From Planctomycetota bacterium (lineage in GTDB: Bacteria > Planctomycetota > Phycisphaerae > Sedimentisphaerales > Anaerohalosphaeraceae), in the NCBI GenBank assembly GCA_030637065.1, contig DAOVVQ010000175.1, forward strand, positions 1 through 7,994: a stretch of 7,994 nt of DNA. Reading direction: 5' to 3'. Both the position numbers and the translations under genes were made by a program. Positions 1 to 6,999 of this stretch are shown here, in pieces (positions within the stretch are counted from its first letter, which is position 1; each line of letters starts with the position of its first letter). Under the pieces are notes generated by a model. It was not told where the DNA came from, did no database searches, and saw only the letters and a list, made by a program, of their open reading frames with translations.

Positions 1-351
1 GTTGGCAACAAAATCACGGTCATCCAGATCGAATGTACCGGGGTCTTCACTCCCGGCAAATCCGCCATAGATCGTCACGCCGTTTACCATCTGGAAACTC
101 GCCAGCCGTGGATTGCCCAGGCCATTAGGATCGGGATAATACGTCCCGGCTGCGACCCGGATTTCATCGGTGCTGACGGCTGCGTCCAGTGCATCCTGTA
201 GGTTGCCGTAGGCGTCGGCCCAGCTTGTTCCGCTGCCTGTGCCAGCCTGCTTGACGTAGATGATGTCCCCAGCCGCGGCTATGGAGGCAGCGGCCATCAT
301 GATGAATAGGGAAATTGCCGACAAAGACCTGAGATTTCGCTCCTCGTTCAT
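1..351 (-). CDS. Secreted parallel beta-helix repeat protein, N-terminal 117 residues (gene continues beyond the window)
   Basis: The reverse strand is open from an ATG at 351 down to base 1 without a stop, giving 117 residues. Residues 1-27 look like a Sec signal peptide: charged start (MNEERNLR), hydrophobic core (about 9-24), small residues ending in AAA before GDIIYV. The mature part has the motifs SWADAYGNLQDAL (43-55), EIRVAAGTYYP (63-73) and GVTIYGGFAGSE (91-102). This arrangement is typical of Pmp-like or right-handed beta-helix surface proteins common in Planctomycetota, where the first coils of the helix directly follow the signal peptide. The start is supported by an AGGAGA ribosome binding site 9 nt upstream (361-366). 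It is probably exported or attached to the cell surface; the ligand is unknown. The gene is divergent from the YjbQ gene and shows no functional link to it. The family call is good, but the function cannot be told from this fragment. Confidence 0.85.
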   Translation of the reverse strand, partial: MNEERNLRSLSAISLFIMMAAASIAAAGDIIYVKQAGTGSGTSWADAYGNLQDALDAAVSTDEIRVAAGTYYPDPNGLGNPRLASFQMVNGVTIYGGFAGSEDPGTFDLDDRDFVAN

Positions 352-680
352 TTTCGCTGCTCTCCTAAACAACTCTTCTCACTTGGATTGGCCGGACCCG
401 ACCCTCCTGACCATAAACACCATCTTACTAGTATTCCCAGCCAGGTCAAGCATTAAATAAAAAAAAAGGGTCCACTATACCACACAAAAACCGCAAATCC
501 CCACCCAAGCCAAAGGTTTTCTTGCAATTTGCCCCTGGTCCATGCTAATCTGTTGGCCTGCTGGCTTGTTGATGGGCGATTTCGGCCTTACAGGCAGCTA
601 AAGATCGGCCTTGAGGGTGGGTAAGGGTTGTTGCCCGCGGGCTATTTTAGTCGCATATATAATCAATTGAAGGGCATGCG
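352..680. other. Divergent intergenic region between the beta-helix gene and yjbQ
   Basis: It contains the leader and promoter of the leftward gene (352-449), an A-tract near 457-467, and no supportable gene. For the rightward gene there is only a TATAAT at 658-663, without a -35 box at usual distance (nearest TTGTTG and TTGCCC give spacers of 24 and 21 bp), so that promoter is unresolved. I looked for a thiamine-pyrophosphate riboswitch because of the YjbQ family and saw none of its conserved core (CUGAGA followed by an ACC-containing strand). No convincing terminator hairpin is seen. Confidence 0.5.
422..449 (-). promoter_or_regulatory. Putative sigma-70-type promoter of the beta-helix protein gene
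   Basis: On the reverse strand TTGACC (449-444, 5 of 6 consensus bases) lies 16 bp before TAAGAT (427-422, 4 of 6). Transcription would start near 415 and leave a leader of about 64 nt before the ATG at 351, with the AGGAGA ribosome binding site at its end. Spacing and orientation fit, but the -10 box is imperfect. Confidence 0.45.
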
Positions 681-1103
681 ATGGTAAAGACGTATCAGAT
701 CAAGGTCCAGACGACGGGCAACTGTCAGGTTGTTAACCTCACCGAGGATGTCACAAACGCTCTCGCGGATTCCGGCGTCAGCGACGGCGTCGCGGTCATC
801 TTCAATATCGGCTCCACGGCTGGGGTTACCACCCTCGAATACGAGCCCGGCCTTGTCAATTACGATATCGCCGCTGCGATGGAGAATATCGCCCCCCGCG
901 ACGGCCATTATGAGCACGAGAAGACCTGGAACGACGATAACGGCCACGCCCACGTTCGAGCCGCGCTGCTGGGCCCTTCGCTGAGCATCCCGATCATCGA
1001 CGACGAGCTGACCCTCGGCACGTGGCAGCAGATCGTCCTGATCGATTTTGACACCCGCCCGCGCGAACGCACCGTGATGTTGCAGGTATTGGGCGCAAAG
1101 TAG
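681..1103 (+). CDS. yjbQ: YjbQ family protein (UPF0047, secondary thiamine-phosphate synthase type)
   Basis: A complete 140-residue protein, the usual family length. The C-terminal half carries the family signature in order: EKTWNDDNGHAHVRA (80-94, with N87, H89 and H91 lining the presumed active site), LLGPS (96-100), IPI (103-105), then LGTWQQIVLIDFD (112-124) and RPRERTV (126-132). The N-terminal half has the STAG-VTTLEYEPGL stretch (45-58), which matches the family's STAA-type motif. Members are small cytoplasmic proteins that form compact trimers; some show weak thiamine-phosphate synthase activity, but the physiological reaction is unsettled, so the product name should be read with caution. 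The ATG start has a GAAGGG ribosome binding site 6 nt upstream (669-674). The membrane-protein gene begins 39 nt after its stop and is probably co-transcribed. No thiamine gene or TPP riboswitch lies nearby. Confidence 0.95.
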   Translation: MVKTYQIKVQTTGNCQVVNLTEDVTNALADSGVSDGVAVIFNIGSTAGVTTLEYEPGLVNYDIAAAMENIAPRDGHYEHEKTWNDDNGHAHVRAALLGPSLSIPIIDDELTLGTWQQIVLIDFDTRPRERTVMLQVLGAK

Positions 1104-1142
1104 CAGCTAAACCTAACTTCACAACCGAACGGAGACCGTAGG

Positions 1143-1826
1143 ATGTCATCGCAAGGTATCGATAATTCGCAAAAGCCTGCACGCTATCGCTGTGCTGCGC
1201 CCCCCAGCCGGGCACATCGGGCCAAGGGCTCTGCTCTTTTGATGCTGCTGATGACAGTTGCGATCATCATGATGCTCTATTTTGTCAATTTCCGCGCAAT
1301 ATTCGGACCCGGGATCAGCAATCAGCCCCATGTACCCGTGTCTCGTCCCTGGCTTGAGGAGCACCGCATAGTAGATTCCGATAAGATCATCCGGATGCCC
1401 AAGCCGCCCAAGCCGACACTCGACGAACCCGTCAGCCTCGTCGCAAACGTCACCCGCGAAGGCAGCGATCGCGGCACTATTAAGCTCCGGTTTAGTAACG
1501 TCGGCGAGACAGCAGGGCGGTGGAGCTGCCAATATTCGCACCAAGACCGCGATTACACCTTCGATTCGGAATTTGCCGGCAACATCGACGCCGAAAAGAC
1601 GTACTCTCAGGGCCCCGAGACCGACGGATCGCAACTGTTCTTCATCACACGAGGCAGCTACCGCAAGACCATCGGCAACACCGCAACCGACGCCCTCACC
1701 GCTGAGGAGGGGATCGTCTACGTTACCGGATACATGAAACCAGACCACTCAGCCGCCGGCCTGATCACGATCACAAATCAGGACCATTCCTGGTCCGCCT
1801 CCTACCAATGGCAAACCGCACCGTAG
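1143..1826 (+). CDS. Single-pass membrane protein with C-terminal beta-rich domain, unknown function
   Basis: A complete protein of 227 residues; I do not recognise a named family. Residues 1-29 are basic (R14, R16, R23, R26, K28) and should stay in the cytoplasm. Residues 30-48 (ALLMLLMTVAIIMMLYF and flanks) form one membrane helix. A proline-rich linker follows (61-96, including PKPPKPT at 87-92), then a domain from about 97 to 226 with alternating hydrophobic residues and many aromatics (W127, Y131, Y138, F140, Y193, Y197, W217, Y221, W223), suggesting a beta-sandwich outside the membrane. The junction AKG-SALLMLL resembles the leader of GspK-like minor pseudopilins, which also lack Glu at +5, but a charged pre-helix region plus helix occurs in many unrelated proteins. 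GGAG at 1131-1134 lies 8 nt before the ATG. It is probably in an operon with yjbQ. A role as an accessory to YjbQ is only a guess. Confidence 0.8.
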   Translation: MSSQGIDNSQKPARYRCAAPPSRAHRAKGSALLMLLMTVAIIMMLYFVNFRAIFGPGISNQPHVPVSRPWLEEHRIVDSDKIIRMPKPPKPTLDEPVSLVANVTREGSDRGTIKLRFSNVGETAGRWSCQYSHQDRDYTFDSEFAGNIDAEKTYSQGPETDGSQLFFITRGSYRKTIGNTATDALTAEEGIVYVTGYMKPDHSAAGLITITNQDHSWSASYQWQTAP

Positions 1827-2001
1827 GTTTAGGGATGTGTTATCGCCGGTAATTCGCCACCAGCCGGGTTTTCCGTATGCAGGCGGTCCAACATCTATCT
1901 AAGGAAAATCCCCACTCTAAAACAGATAAATCCCTATATACAGTTCACTGAAAATAATTAATATTGGTAACACTTTAGCCATGTGTCACATGCGCTTTGT
2001 C

Positions 2002-2078
2002 ATTCCCGCGGAGGCGGGAATCCAGCATAAAATAGCATCCGCCGGAGCCTGCCCTGAGCGAAGCCGAATGGGGCGGAT
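2002..2078. repeat. Composite palindromic intergenic repeat (TTCCCGC...GCGGGAA type)
   Basis: A perfect 8-bp stem, ATTCCCGC (2002-2009) and GCGGGAAT (2014-2021), closes a GGAG loop. It is followed by ATCCGCC (2037-2043) paired with GGCGGAT (2072-2078), which brackets the phrase CCCTGAGCGAAGCCGAATGG. Both halves match repeat phrases widespread between bacterial genes. The first gives rise to the spurious peptide VIPAEAGIQ seen in many annotations, including here on the plus strand; the second is of the CCCTGAGCGAAG type. The element is non-coding. Whether it is mobile, or acts in transcript stability, cannot be told from one copy. Confidence 0.75.
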
Positions 2079-2246
2079 TCCTGCCTTCTTGCATTTGGCT
2101 AAAATATTACTAATATTGTACTTGCCATCGGCCAGGAGTATGGCGAGGAAACGGAACTTTAGCTAACGCTGGCGAGTTCTTGTGATGTGGGTGATGAGGA
2201 GAGAGATTTGATGTGGACGAGGAGCGTTTATAACGTTGTAAGCAGG

Positions 2247-2274
2247 GGCGGACGGCCTCGCAGGCCGGTCTGCC
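2247..2274. repeat. GC-rich inverted repeat, hairpin
   Basis: GGCCT (2254-2258) and AGGCC (2262-2266) close a CGC loop. The stem extends outward as GGCGGAC on the left and GTCTGCC on the right if G2268 is bulged, with one G-T pair. No T-run follows on the plus strand, so it looks more like a REP-type palindrome than a terminator. Confidence 0.55.
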
Positions 2275-2304
2275 ATAAAGTAAAACCCGAATCCAACCAA
2301 TCAA

Positions 2305-2332
2305 GGGGGCAGGACCCTGGGGGGCTGCCCCC
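2305..2332. repeat. Perfect 8-bp inverted repeat GGGGGCAG / CTGCCCCC
   Basis: GGGGGCAG at 2305-2312 is exactly complementary to CTGCCCCC at 2325-2332, with a 12-nt loop. The structure would be very stable, yet it is followed by GGTTGTC instead of a T-run, so it is not a classical intrinsic terminator. It is probably another dispersed palindrome; it could still act as a 3' stabiliser or slow the polymerase. Confidence 0.6.
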
Positions 2333-2420
2333 GGTTGTCTATCCGCACCCGGCTAATACCACCCCCAGTTAAATATCGCGAGTGTCATGCTTGTACTTGC
2401 GGTGTGTTTCAGTTCGTAGT

Positions 2421-2524
2421 AAGGGTGGCAGCGCGTTTGCGCAGCAAACCGATGGGCGTATACACAAGGGCACCCACCATCGGTTTGGCTTTGCCAAATC
2501 CCGATGTGCATCGGGACCACCCTT
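2421..2524. repeat. 104-bp element with a closing stem and three internal hairpins
   Basis: The ends AAGGGTGG (2421-2428) and CCACCCTT (2517-2524) are perfectly complementary. Inside, three hairpins follow one another: GCGC-GTTT-GCGC (2431-2442), AAACCGATGG with CCATCGGTTT (2446-2455 with 2477-2486), and TCCCGAT-GTGC-ATCGGGA (2499-2516). An alternative hairpin TTTGGC-TTT-GCCAAA (2484-2498) overlaps the second. The design is that of a multibranched fold able to form in RNA of either strand or as a DNA cruciform. It lies 37 bp beyond the stop of the giant gene; read leftward, the ATCGGGA stem is followed by TTT and could be a weak terminator for that gene. It is probably a dispersed mobile palindromic element or a structured RNA; the copy number elsewhere is unknown. 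Confidence 0.65.
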
Positions 2525-2560
2525 GCCGCGTATAGCATGCAGGATAGGTAATTGCCAGCC

Positions 2561-5500
2561 TCACTTAGCAGATTCCCGCGGAATTTCAGCAGTAAGCACA
2601 TCCATCAACCCCTCGGGCTCGATCTTCGTCTTAACGATCCTGCCGTCGGGCCCTACGAGCATGAGTGAATTGTGGGCATGACTGCCGTAAAGGGTGTAGA
2701 GTCTGGACTGTTGGCCGAACTGGGTGGGTTCGGTCAAGGCGACCTTCCAGATGATGTTGCGGTCGGCAACGAATATCCTCATCGGTCGAGAAATTCCGCT
2801 CCATGTGACATTGGAACCTTGATGGACGGTGATTATCTCGAAGCGTCCCTGCGGGGCGAAGGCGGCATAGGCATCCTGAAGATGTGGCAGTTTGTCGAGG
2901 TAGCCGGGCATTGCAAAGCCACCCATATCGAGCAGTACAAATTTGCCGCGGAGATCCCTGAGGCGGGCAGACGGGCCGTCCAACTCACCATACGTGAAAT
3001 CCGGGGCAAGTTGGCCGGGCTCGATCCTGGTTGGGGCCTTGAGCTTTATTCGGCCTAAGTCGAGGGGTTTGTCGTCGCTATCGTCTTTAAACTCAGGGAC
3101 GGTGAATTCATAGCGGACGGTGCCTATTAGACTGTCTGAGCTCCGTCGGCCACGTGATGCGGAATCGTAGAGGCTTCCAGTTAGGATGTAATTACCCGGC
3201 AGTACGTCCTCGATCTCGAACGAACCGTCTCCAGCGGCTGCAACCGAATAGCTGGTGCTTTGTTTGTCTGCCACTTCCTGGATTGCGGCCGTGTATTCCC
3301 TGCCCTGCGGACTTTGCTTCCACTGTTGTTGCCATGCCTGTTTTTCCTGGGCTGACATACTGAAAATATTATCGGGATACGTCATCTGCAGAAGCGGTAT
3401 GCTTTCGAGCGGCACCCGTATGCGGATACTGAAGACGCCCTGTGTGAAATCAACTGCTCCGGAGATGCCCGGGGGTGCGGTTAATCTGCCGGCGACCTTT
3501 CTGCCGCCTCCGCCAATATCGATGCGGACAGTCTTGCCGGACAGGATCTCGATGGGTGTGCTATGGGAATAACTGAAACCGCCGTTGGGATGTGTGGTTA
3601 TCCGTGAAATGGCCGCTTTTCCGGGCCGGACTTTCTCGAAGGCAAACTTTCCTTCACTGTCGGTGGTGGTACGATTATCATACCGGATTATTGTTTGGAT
3701 TGATGTGCCATGATTACAGTTCAGGTACACTTCCCGGCCGGGAGCGGGGGCAGAGCCGGTGTAGACTGTACCCTCGACACGCCCGAATTCCTGCAGGGTG
3801 ATCTCGCCGGTTGCCTCAAAATCGCTACCGTCGATTTCCGTAGTACCCGCCTCGCCGATAGCAAGGAGCCTGTAATCCGCTGTTTGCTGTGGCAGTGCGA
3901 ATCTTCCTTTTGCATCGGTGACAGTATATTGAGTACTATCCCGTCTGAACGCCATGCCTTTGACGTAGACGAAGTGAGTTTGAGTAGCTACAGCAATGTC
4001 AACGCCGCCAGCCGGTTTTCCATCGGGAAGGAAGACGACACCTTTGATGCTTTCGCCGTGGACCAACTGGAAATCATAGGTGGCATCTTTGCCTTCGCTA
4101 TAGAAGACGGGCGATTCGGCGGGCAAATAGCCCTCGGCCTCGATCTTTACTGCGAGACCGTCACTCTGTCGGCCCAATTCAAGCTCGTATTTACCTCCAT
4201 TGACGGTCTTGACTTGATGGCTCTGCCATGTGGGTTTATTTTCGGCCCTCCAGTCAATACCCTTGATCATTCGGAATGTTTCGATCGGCTGGCCGGTTTC
4301 CGCGTCTGTAACCGTTCCGGTCAGTTTGGCGGTCCGGACCAGTTGTATTACATATCCTTCCTCCCTCGGGGTCATCGGATAACCGGAGGTGCTGGCATGG
4401 CCTTGCTTGTACATATCATAAAGAACCTCGTCTTCAGGCAGATCGGTTAGAGTAGCGTAACCATCGGCATCTGTCCTGCCGGAAATCCTGATGTTCCTGT
4501 ACCTCTGGCTGCGCGGATATGGATATTGACGCCATTCGTCGGCGACTATCTTAACGCCTCTTATGCCGCTGCCATTGATGTCGACGATTCGCACTGTAAC
4601 TGAATTGCCAGGCGGAAGATTGAAACGGACATCCTCTAATTGGTCGTTAACATTAATAACCTTCATATCCTGTGTAAAGCCCTTGGCCTTGACGGTCAGG
4701 GTCATTTCGCCAGCCGTGCACTTGTCGAACCGAAAACGTCCGTCGGCGTCGGTTTTGGTTTTTGGCTCGCTGGAGTATCTGCTTTCGCCCTGATAGATCG
4801 TTGCGCCTTTTATGGGGTCGCCGTCAAGAGTGGAAACGGTTCCGGTAACATTCAGGCCGGCTCGCATGTACAAAACAGCCTGGCCTGCTCTCAGCGCCTG
4901 TATTGAAAGGTTTGTGCGGTGCTTTTCCGTGCTGACATAATCGGGGTGTTCAGGCTGAGCATAGATCTCGAAGACCTTTTCGGGGATGACGTCGCATTGC
5001 CATCTGCCTTCGGCATCGGTCTGGCAGGAAATGTCTCTTACGTCTGCTATCTCAATATCTTCGTCTAGAGCGTCGTGAATGCTGATCTTGACGGTGGCAT
5101 TGGCGACAGGTGTGTTGTCGTCCTTCTTTCGCACAAATCCACCGACAATGGTCCCCGGCTCGAGTTTAAGTGTGTAGTTTTTCGGTATTTCGATTCCTCT
5201 ATCTTCGGGACGATACCAGAGACGTTTGGGAACAAAGGCGTCCTTTTTTATTTTGACCGTAAGGGATGTGGTGATGGTGTTTTCGCCAAGGTCAATGTTG
5301 TATCTGCCAAACGAATTAGTTACTGCGTTGCTCAGCCACGTGCCTGGCGGTGGGATGGGCGTAGGCGTCTTGGGGTCTATCCGAGTGGCAGTGACAACTA
5401 TGGCTCCAGCGGCGTCGTTCGTGGCTGGCTGTGTCGACTTGCCTGTAATCCTGATATCAAGCTCTGCTCCTTCGATGGGCTGGTTTGTTTTGGCGTTGAT

Positions 5501-6277
5501 TACCTTTATGCCGAAGAAGCCGGGCTGTTCGTTGTCGGCGTCTGCCTCAAGCTGGGGGGCATCCTTACGGTGGTGGGGCTCGGTTTCCGGTGGGATTTGT
5601 GTTTTGTTAGCGGTTTCGTCAGCGATCACGGCAGTTTCGGCTTCCCGGCCCAGCCGTTCCTTTATGGCCTCGATCGCGGCTGCAAAGGGGTCATTCGGCA
5701 TGTCCGCTCCGAGGGTGCTGCTTAGGCGGGCGAGGGATTCGATCGCGCCAAGGTCGCCGATCCTGGCTAAGAACTGGGCTGCGCGGATCTTAGCGGGCTG
5801 GCTGGACGTGTCGAGCATGGCGATGAGGCCGCCAATATCGCCGGCGGCGTAGAGCCGGTTAATCTCCTCAAGTTCGGCTTTCATGGCCAGCGTCGCCTCA
5901 GCCGGCCCGCCGGGAGAGAGCTTTTCGGGGTAGGGGGGCTGCGTGCCATTATCGCCAATTTGCGGGCCTTTCGGTGTTTGGCTGTCAGGATGGTGGACGA
6001 TGGGCCCGTCGGGCTGGCGCTCGGGGCCGGTAAAGACGCCGCTGGAGATCAGGACGGCTATTATTATGATCGCCGCTGAGGCCAATGCGGCAACGTGCCA
6101 GAGTTTGAGGCGATGCAAGCCGGTCATAAAGCCGGTGGACCGGACAGCAGGCTGCCCCGGCGAGTCAAACTCGGCGAGCATCTCGCGGCGCAGGTCGCTT
6201 CGGTGCGTCTGATTCGGCTCGTCGTCGATCTTTAACCTTCTAACCAGATTCTTGAACTGCCATTCGTTCTTATTCAT
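2561..6277 (-). CDS. Giant single-pass membrane protein: HEAT-like segment, carboxypeptidase-regulatory-like repeats, degenerate thioredoxin domain
   Basis: A complete protein of 1238 residues. Domains in order: cytoplasmic N-terminus 1-58, with KIDDEPNQTHRSDLRREML at 16-34; one membrane helix about 59-82; a Pro/Gly-rich linker to about 125; HEAT-like helices about 133-208 (repeat pattern IGGLIAMLDT...IRAAQFLARIGDLGAIESL); then about seven or eight carboxypeptidase-regulatory-like or CNA-B-like beta-sandwiches from 254 to 1080. Their recurring phrase is a G-T/V-V start plus T-DA-G-F, for example at 509-516, 602-607, 787-793 and 872-880. Residues 1085-1230 form a TlpA/AhpC-like domain (APDFTYGELDG, LRGKFVLLD, VGPDGRIV). 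Its CxxC is replaced by MPGY (1123-1126) and the cis-proline position appears to be H1202, so it should be redox-inactive. The ATG overlaps the sigma gene's end by 8 nt and has GGAGG 6 nt upstream (6284-6288). The protein probably acts across the membrane with the sigma factor. The architecture is secure; the function is inferred. Confidence 0.9.
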   Translation of the reverse strand: MNKNEWQFKNLVRRLKIDDEPNQTHRSDLRREMLAEFDSPGQPAVRSTGFMTGLHRLKLWHVAALASAAIIIIAVLISSGVFTGPERQPDGPIVHHPDSQTPKGPQIGDNGTQPPYPEKLSPGGPAEATLAMKAELEEINRLYAAGDIGGLIAMLDTSSQPAKIRAAQFLARIGDLGAIESLARLSSTLGADMPNDPFAAAIEAIKERLGREAETAVIADETANKTQIPPETEPHHRKDAPQLEADADNEQPGFFGIKVINAKTNQPIEGAELDIRITGKSTQPATNDAAGAIVVTATRIDPKTPTPIPPPGTWLSNAVTNSFGRYNIDLGENTITTSLTVKIKKDAFVPKRLWYRPEDRGIEIPKNYTLKLEPGTIVGGFVRKKDDNTPVANATVKISIHDALDEDIEIADVRDISCQTDAEGRWQCDVIPEKVFEIYAQPEHPDYVSTEKHRTNLSIQALRAGQAVLYMRAGLNVTGTVSTLDGDPIKGATIYQGESRYSSEPKTKTDADGRFRFDKCTAGEMTLTVKAKGFTQDMKVINVNDQLEDVRFNLPPGNSVTVRIVDINGSGIRGVKIVADEWRQYPYPRSQRYRNIRISGRTDADGYATLTDLPEDEVLYDMYKQGHASTSGYPMTPREEGYVIQLVRTAKLTGTVTDAETGQPIETFRMIKGIDWRAENKPTWQSHQVKTVNGGKYELELGRQSDGLAVKIEAEGYLPAESPVFYSEGKDATYDFQLVHGESIKGVVFLPDGKPAGGVDIAVATQTHFVYVKGMAFRRDSTQYTVTDAKGRFALPQQTADYRLLAIGEAGTTEIDGSDFEATGEITLQEFGRVEGTVYTGSAPAPGREVYLNCNHGTSIQTIIRYDNRTTTDSEGKFAFEKVRPGKAAISRITTHPNGGFSYSHSTPIEILSGKTVRIDIGGGGRKVAGRLTAPPGISGAVDFTQGVFSIRIRVPLESIPLLQMTYPDNIFSMSAQEKQAWQQQWKQSPQGREYTAAIQEVADKQSTSYSVAAAGDGSFEIEDVLPGNYILTGSLYDSASRGRRSSDSLIGTVRYEFTVPEFKDDSDDKPLDLGRIKLKAPTRIEPGQLAPDFTYGELDGPSARLRDLRGKFVLLDMGGFAMPGYLDKLPHLQDAYAAFAPQGRFEIITVHQGSNVTWSGISRPMRIFVADRNIIWKVALTEPTQFGQQSRLYTLYGSHAHNSLMLVGPDGRIVKTKIEPEGLMDVLTAEIPRESAK

Positions 6278-6866
6278 TTTGTCCCTCCCAGACCTTTGTA
6301 TCTATGAGCTGCTTTCGCAGTTTATTCAACGCCCTGTGCAGCGTAACCCGCACGGTTCCCGGCCTCGCCTTTACTATCCGAGCGATCTCGTCGATCTCCA
6401 TATCCTGAAAATAACGCAGCGTTACGACGGTTTGATGCTTAGCGGGCAGTTTGGCAATGGCAGCGTAAACTTTGGGCCAATCGGCGTCAGCCGCCTCACA
6501 GCCGGAACCGGAGCCCTCCCCGCTGCGAGCAAGTGCCGGAGCCGCCTTTATCATTGCCTTTCGGCGACGGAGCTTCTTTCTTATATGCGAGTTTGCATGG
6601 TTCGCAGCGATGGTGTATATCCAGCAGCGAAAATCGCGTTCCGTGCTTCCGGCAAAGGCCCTGATCGAGCGGGCAACGTCGAGGAAGACCTTTGACGTAA
6701 CGTCCTCGGCTGTCTCCCTGTCAAAGAGCCTGCGAACGCAGAAGGCAAATATCGGCCTGTAGTACAATTCGTACAACTCGCCGAGCCCGCGGGCGTCTGT
6801 CCGTGCCCGCATGACCAACTCGTCCCTGCATCCCTGTCTTACGATTTTTGCCATTGCATCCGCCAT
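6270..6866 (-). CDS. ECF-subfamily RNA polymerase sigma factor
   Basis: A 198-residue protein, normal length for an ECF sigma factor. Region 2 spans about 30-98: LYELYYRPIFAFCVRRL (31-47), AEDVTSKVFLDV (53-64), then the -10-recognition stretch FRCWIYTIAANHANSHIRKK (79-98). A linker follows, and region 4 spans about 131-187 with LPAKHQTVVTLRYFQDM (140-156) and the helix-turn-helix IDEIARIVKARPGTVRVTLHRALNKLR (158-184). No region 1 or 3 is present, as expected. The frame ends with TAA at 6270-6272, overlapping the ATG of the giant membrane protein in ATGAATAA, so translation is probably coupled. The chosen start (6866) lacks a Shine-Dalgarno sequence; M5 (6854) and M19 (6812, with GGGACGAG upstream) are alternatives, and M19 would still keep region 2. 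It probably transcribes its own operon and unknown targets. Confidence 0.95.
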   Translation of the reverse strand: MADAMAKIVRQGCRDELVMRARTDARGLGELYELYYRPIFAFCVRRLFDRETAEDVTSKVFLDVARSIRAFAGSTERDFRCWIYTIAANHANSHIRKKLRRRKAMIKAAPALARSGEGSGSGCEAADADWPKVYAAIAKLPAKHQTVVTLRYFQDMEIDEIARIVKARPGTVRVTLHRALNKLRKQLIDTKVWEGQNE

Positions 6867-6999
6867 TTATGGGTATAATTGCGCAAAACAGCAATATGTT
6901 ACACTAAATATGCAAAAAATTCCGCCAAAACCTCACGACGGTCGTATAAGCCCCCAATACGCCGCAAAACGCCGTTGCCAGCCAACTAATACTCTGAGA

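Larger units (their letters stand above)
1827..2560. other. Repeat-rich non-coding region between convergent genes
   Basis: About 730 bp lie between the 3' ends of the membrane-protein gene (plus) and the giant transmembrane protein gene (minus). Short reading frames exist but none has a ribosome binding site or protein-like composition. The region instead carries separate palindromic elements, listed individually: 2002-2078, 2247-2274, 2305-2332 and 2421-2524. The part 1827-1980 is AT-rich towards its end and shows nothing recognisable. 2121-2150 contains a weak inverted repeat (CTTGCCAT with ATGGCGAG, one mismatch). 2160-2240 shows nothing clear. No strong U-tailed terminator is present for the rightward operon. 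Confidence 0.7.

Noticed and set aside
540..680. TPP riboswitch upstream of yjbQ
   Set aside because: The conserved THI-box core is absent.
1146..1748. Reverse frame of 200 codons opposite the membrane-protein gene
   Set aside because: The plus-strand frame has a good ribosome binding site, a membrane helix and operon spacing; the reverse frame has none of these.
1840..1880. Terminator after the membrane-protein gene (CCGG...CCGGGTTTT)
   Set aside because: The stem would have only four pairs around a long loop; too weak to call.
1981..2166. Short plus-strand frame containing VIPAEAGIQ
   Set aside because: This peptide is the translation of a dispersed palindromic repeat; no ribosome binding site and no protein-like continuation.
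3710..4450. Long plus-strand frame of 246 codons, and other plus-strand frames between 2672 and 5852
   Set aside because: They lie antisense inside the giant membrane-protein gene, whose domains are clear; their composition is that of a complementary-strand shadow.
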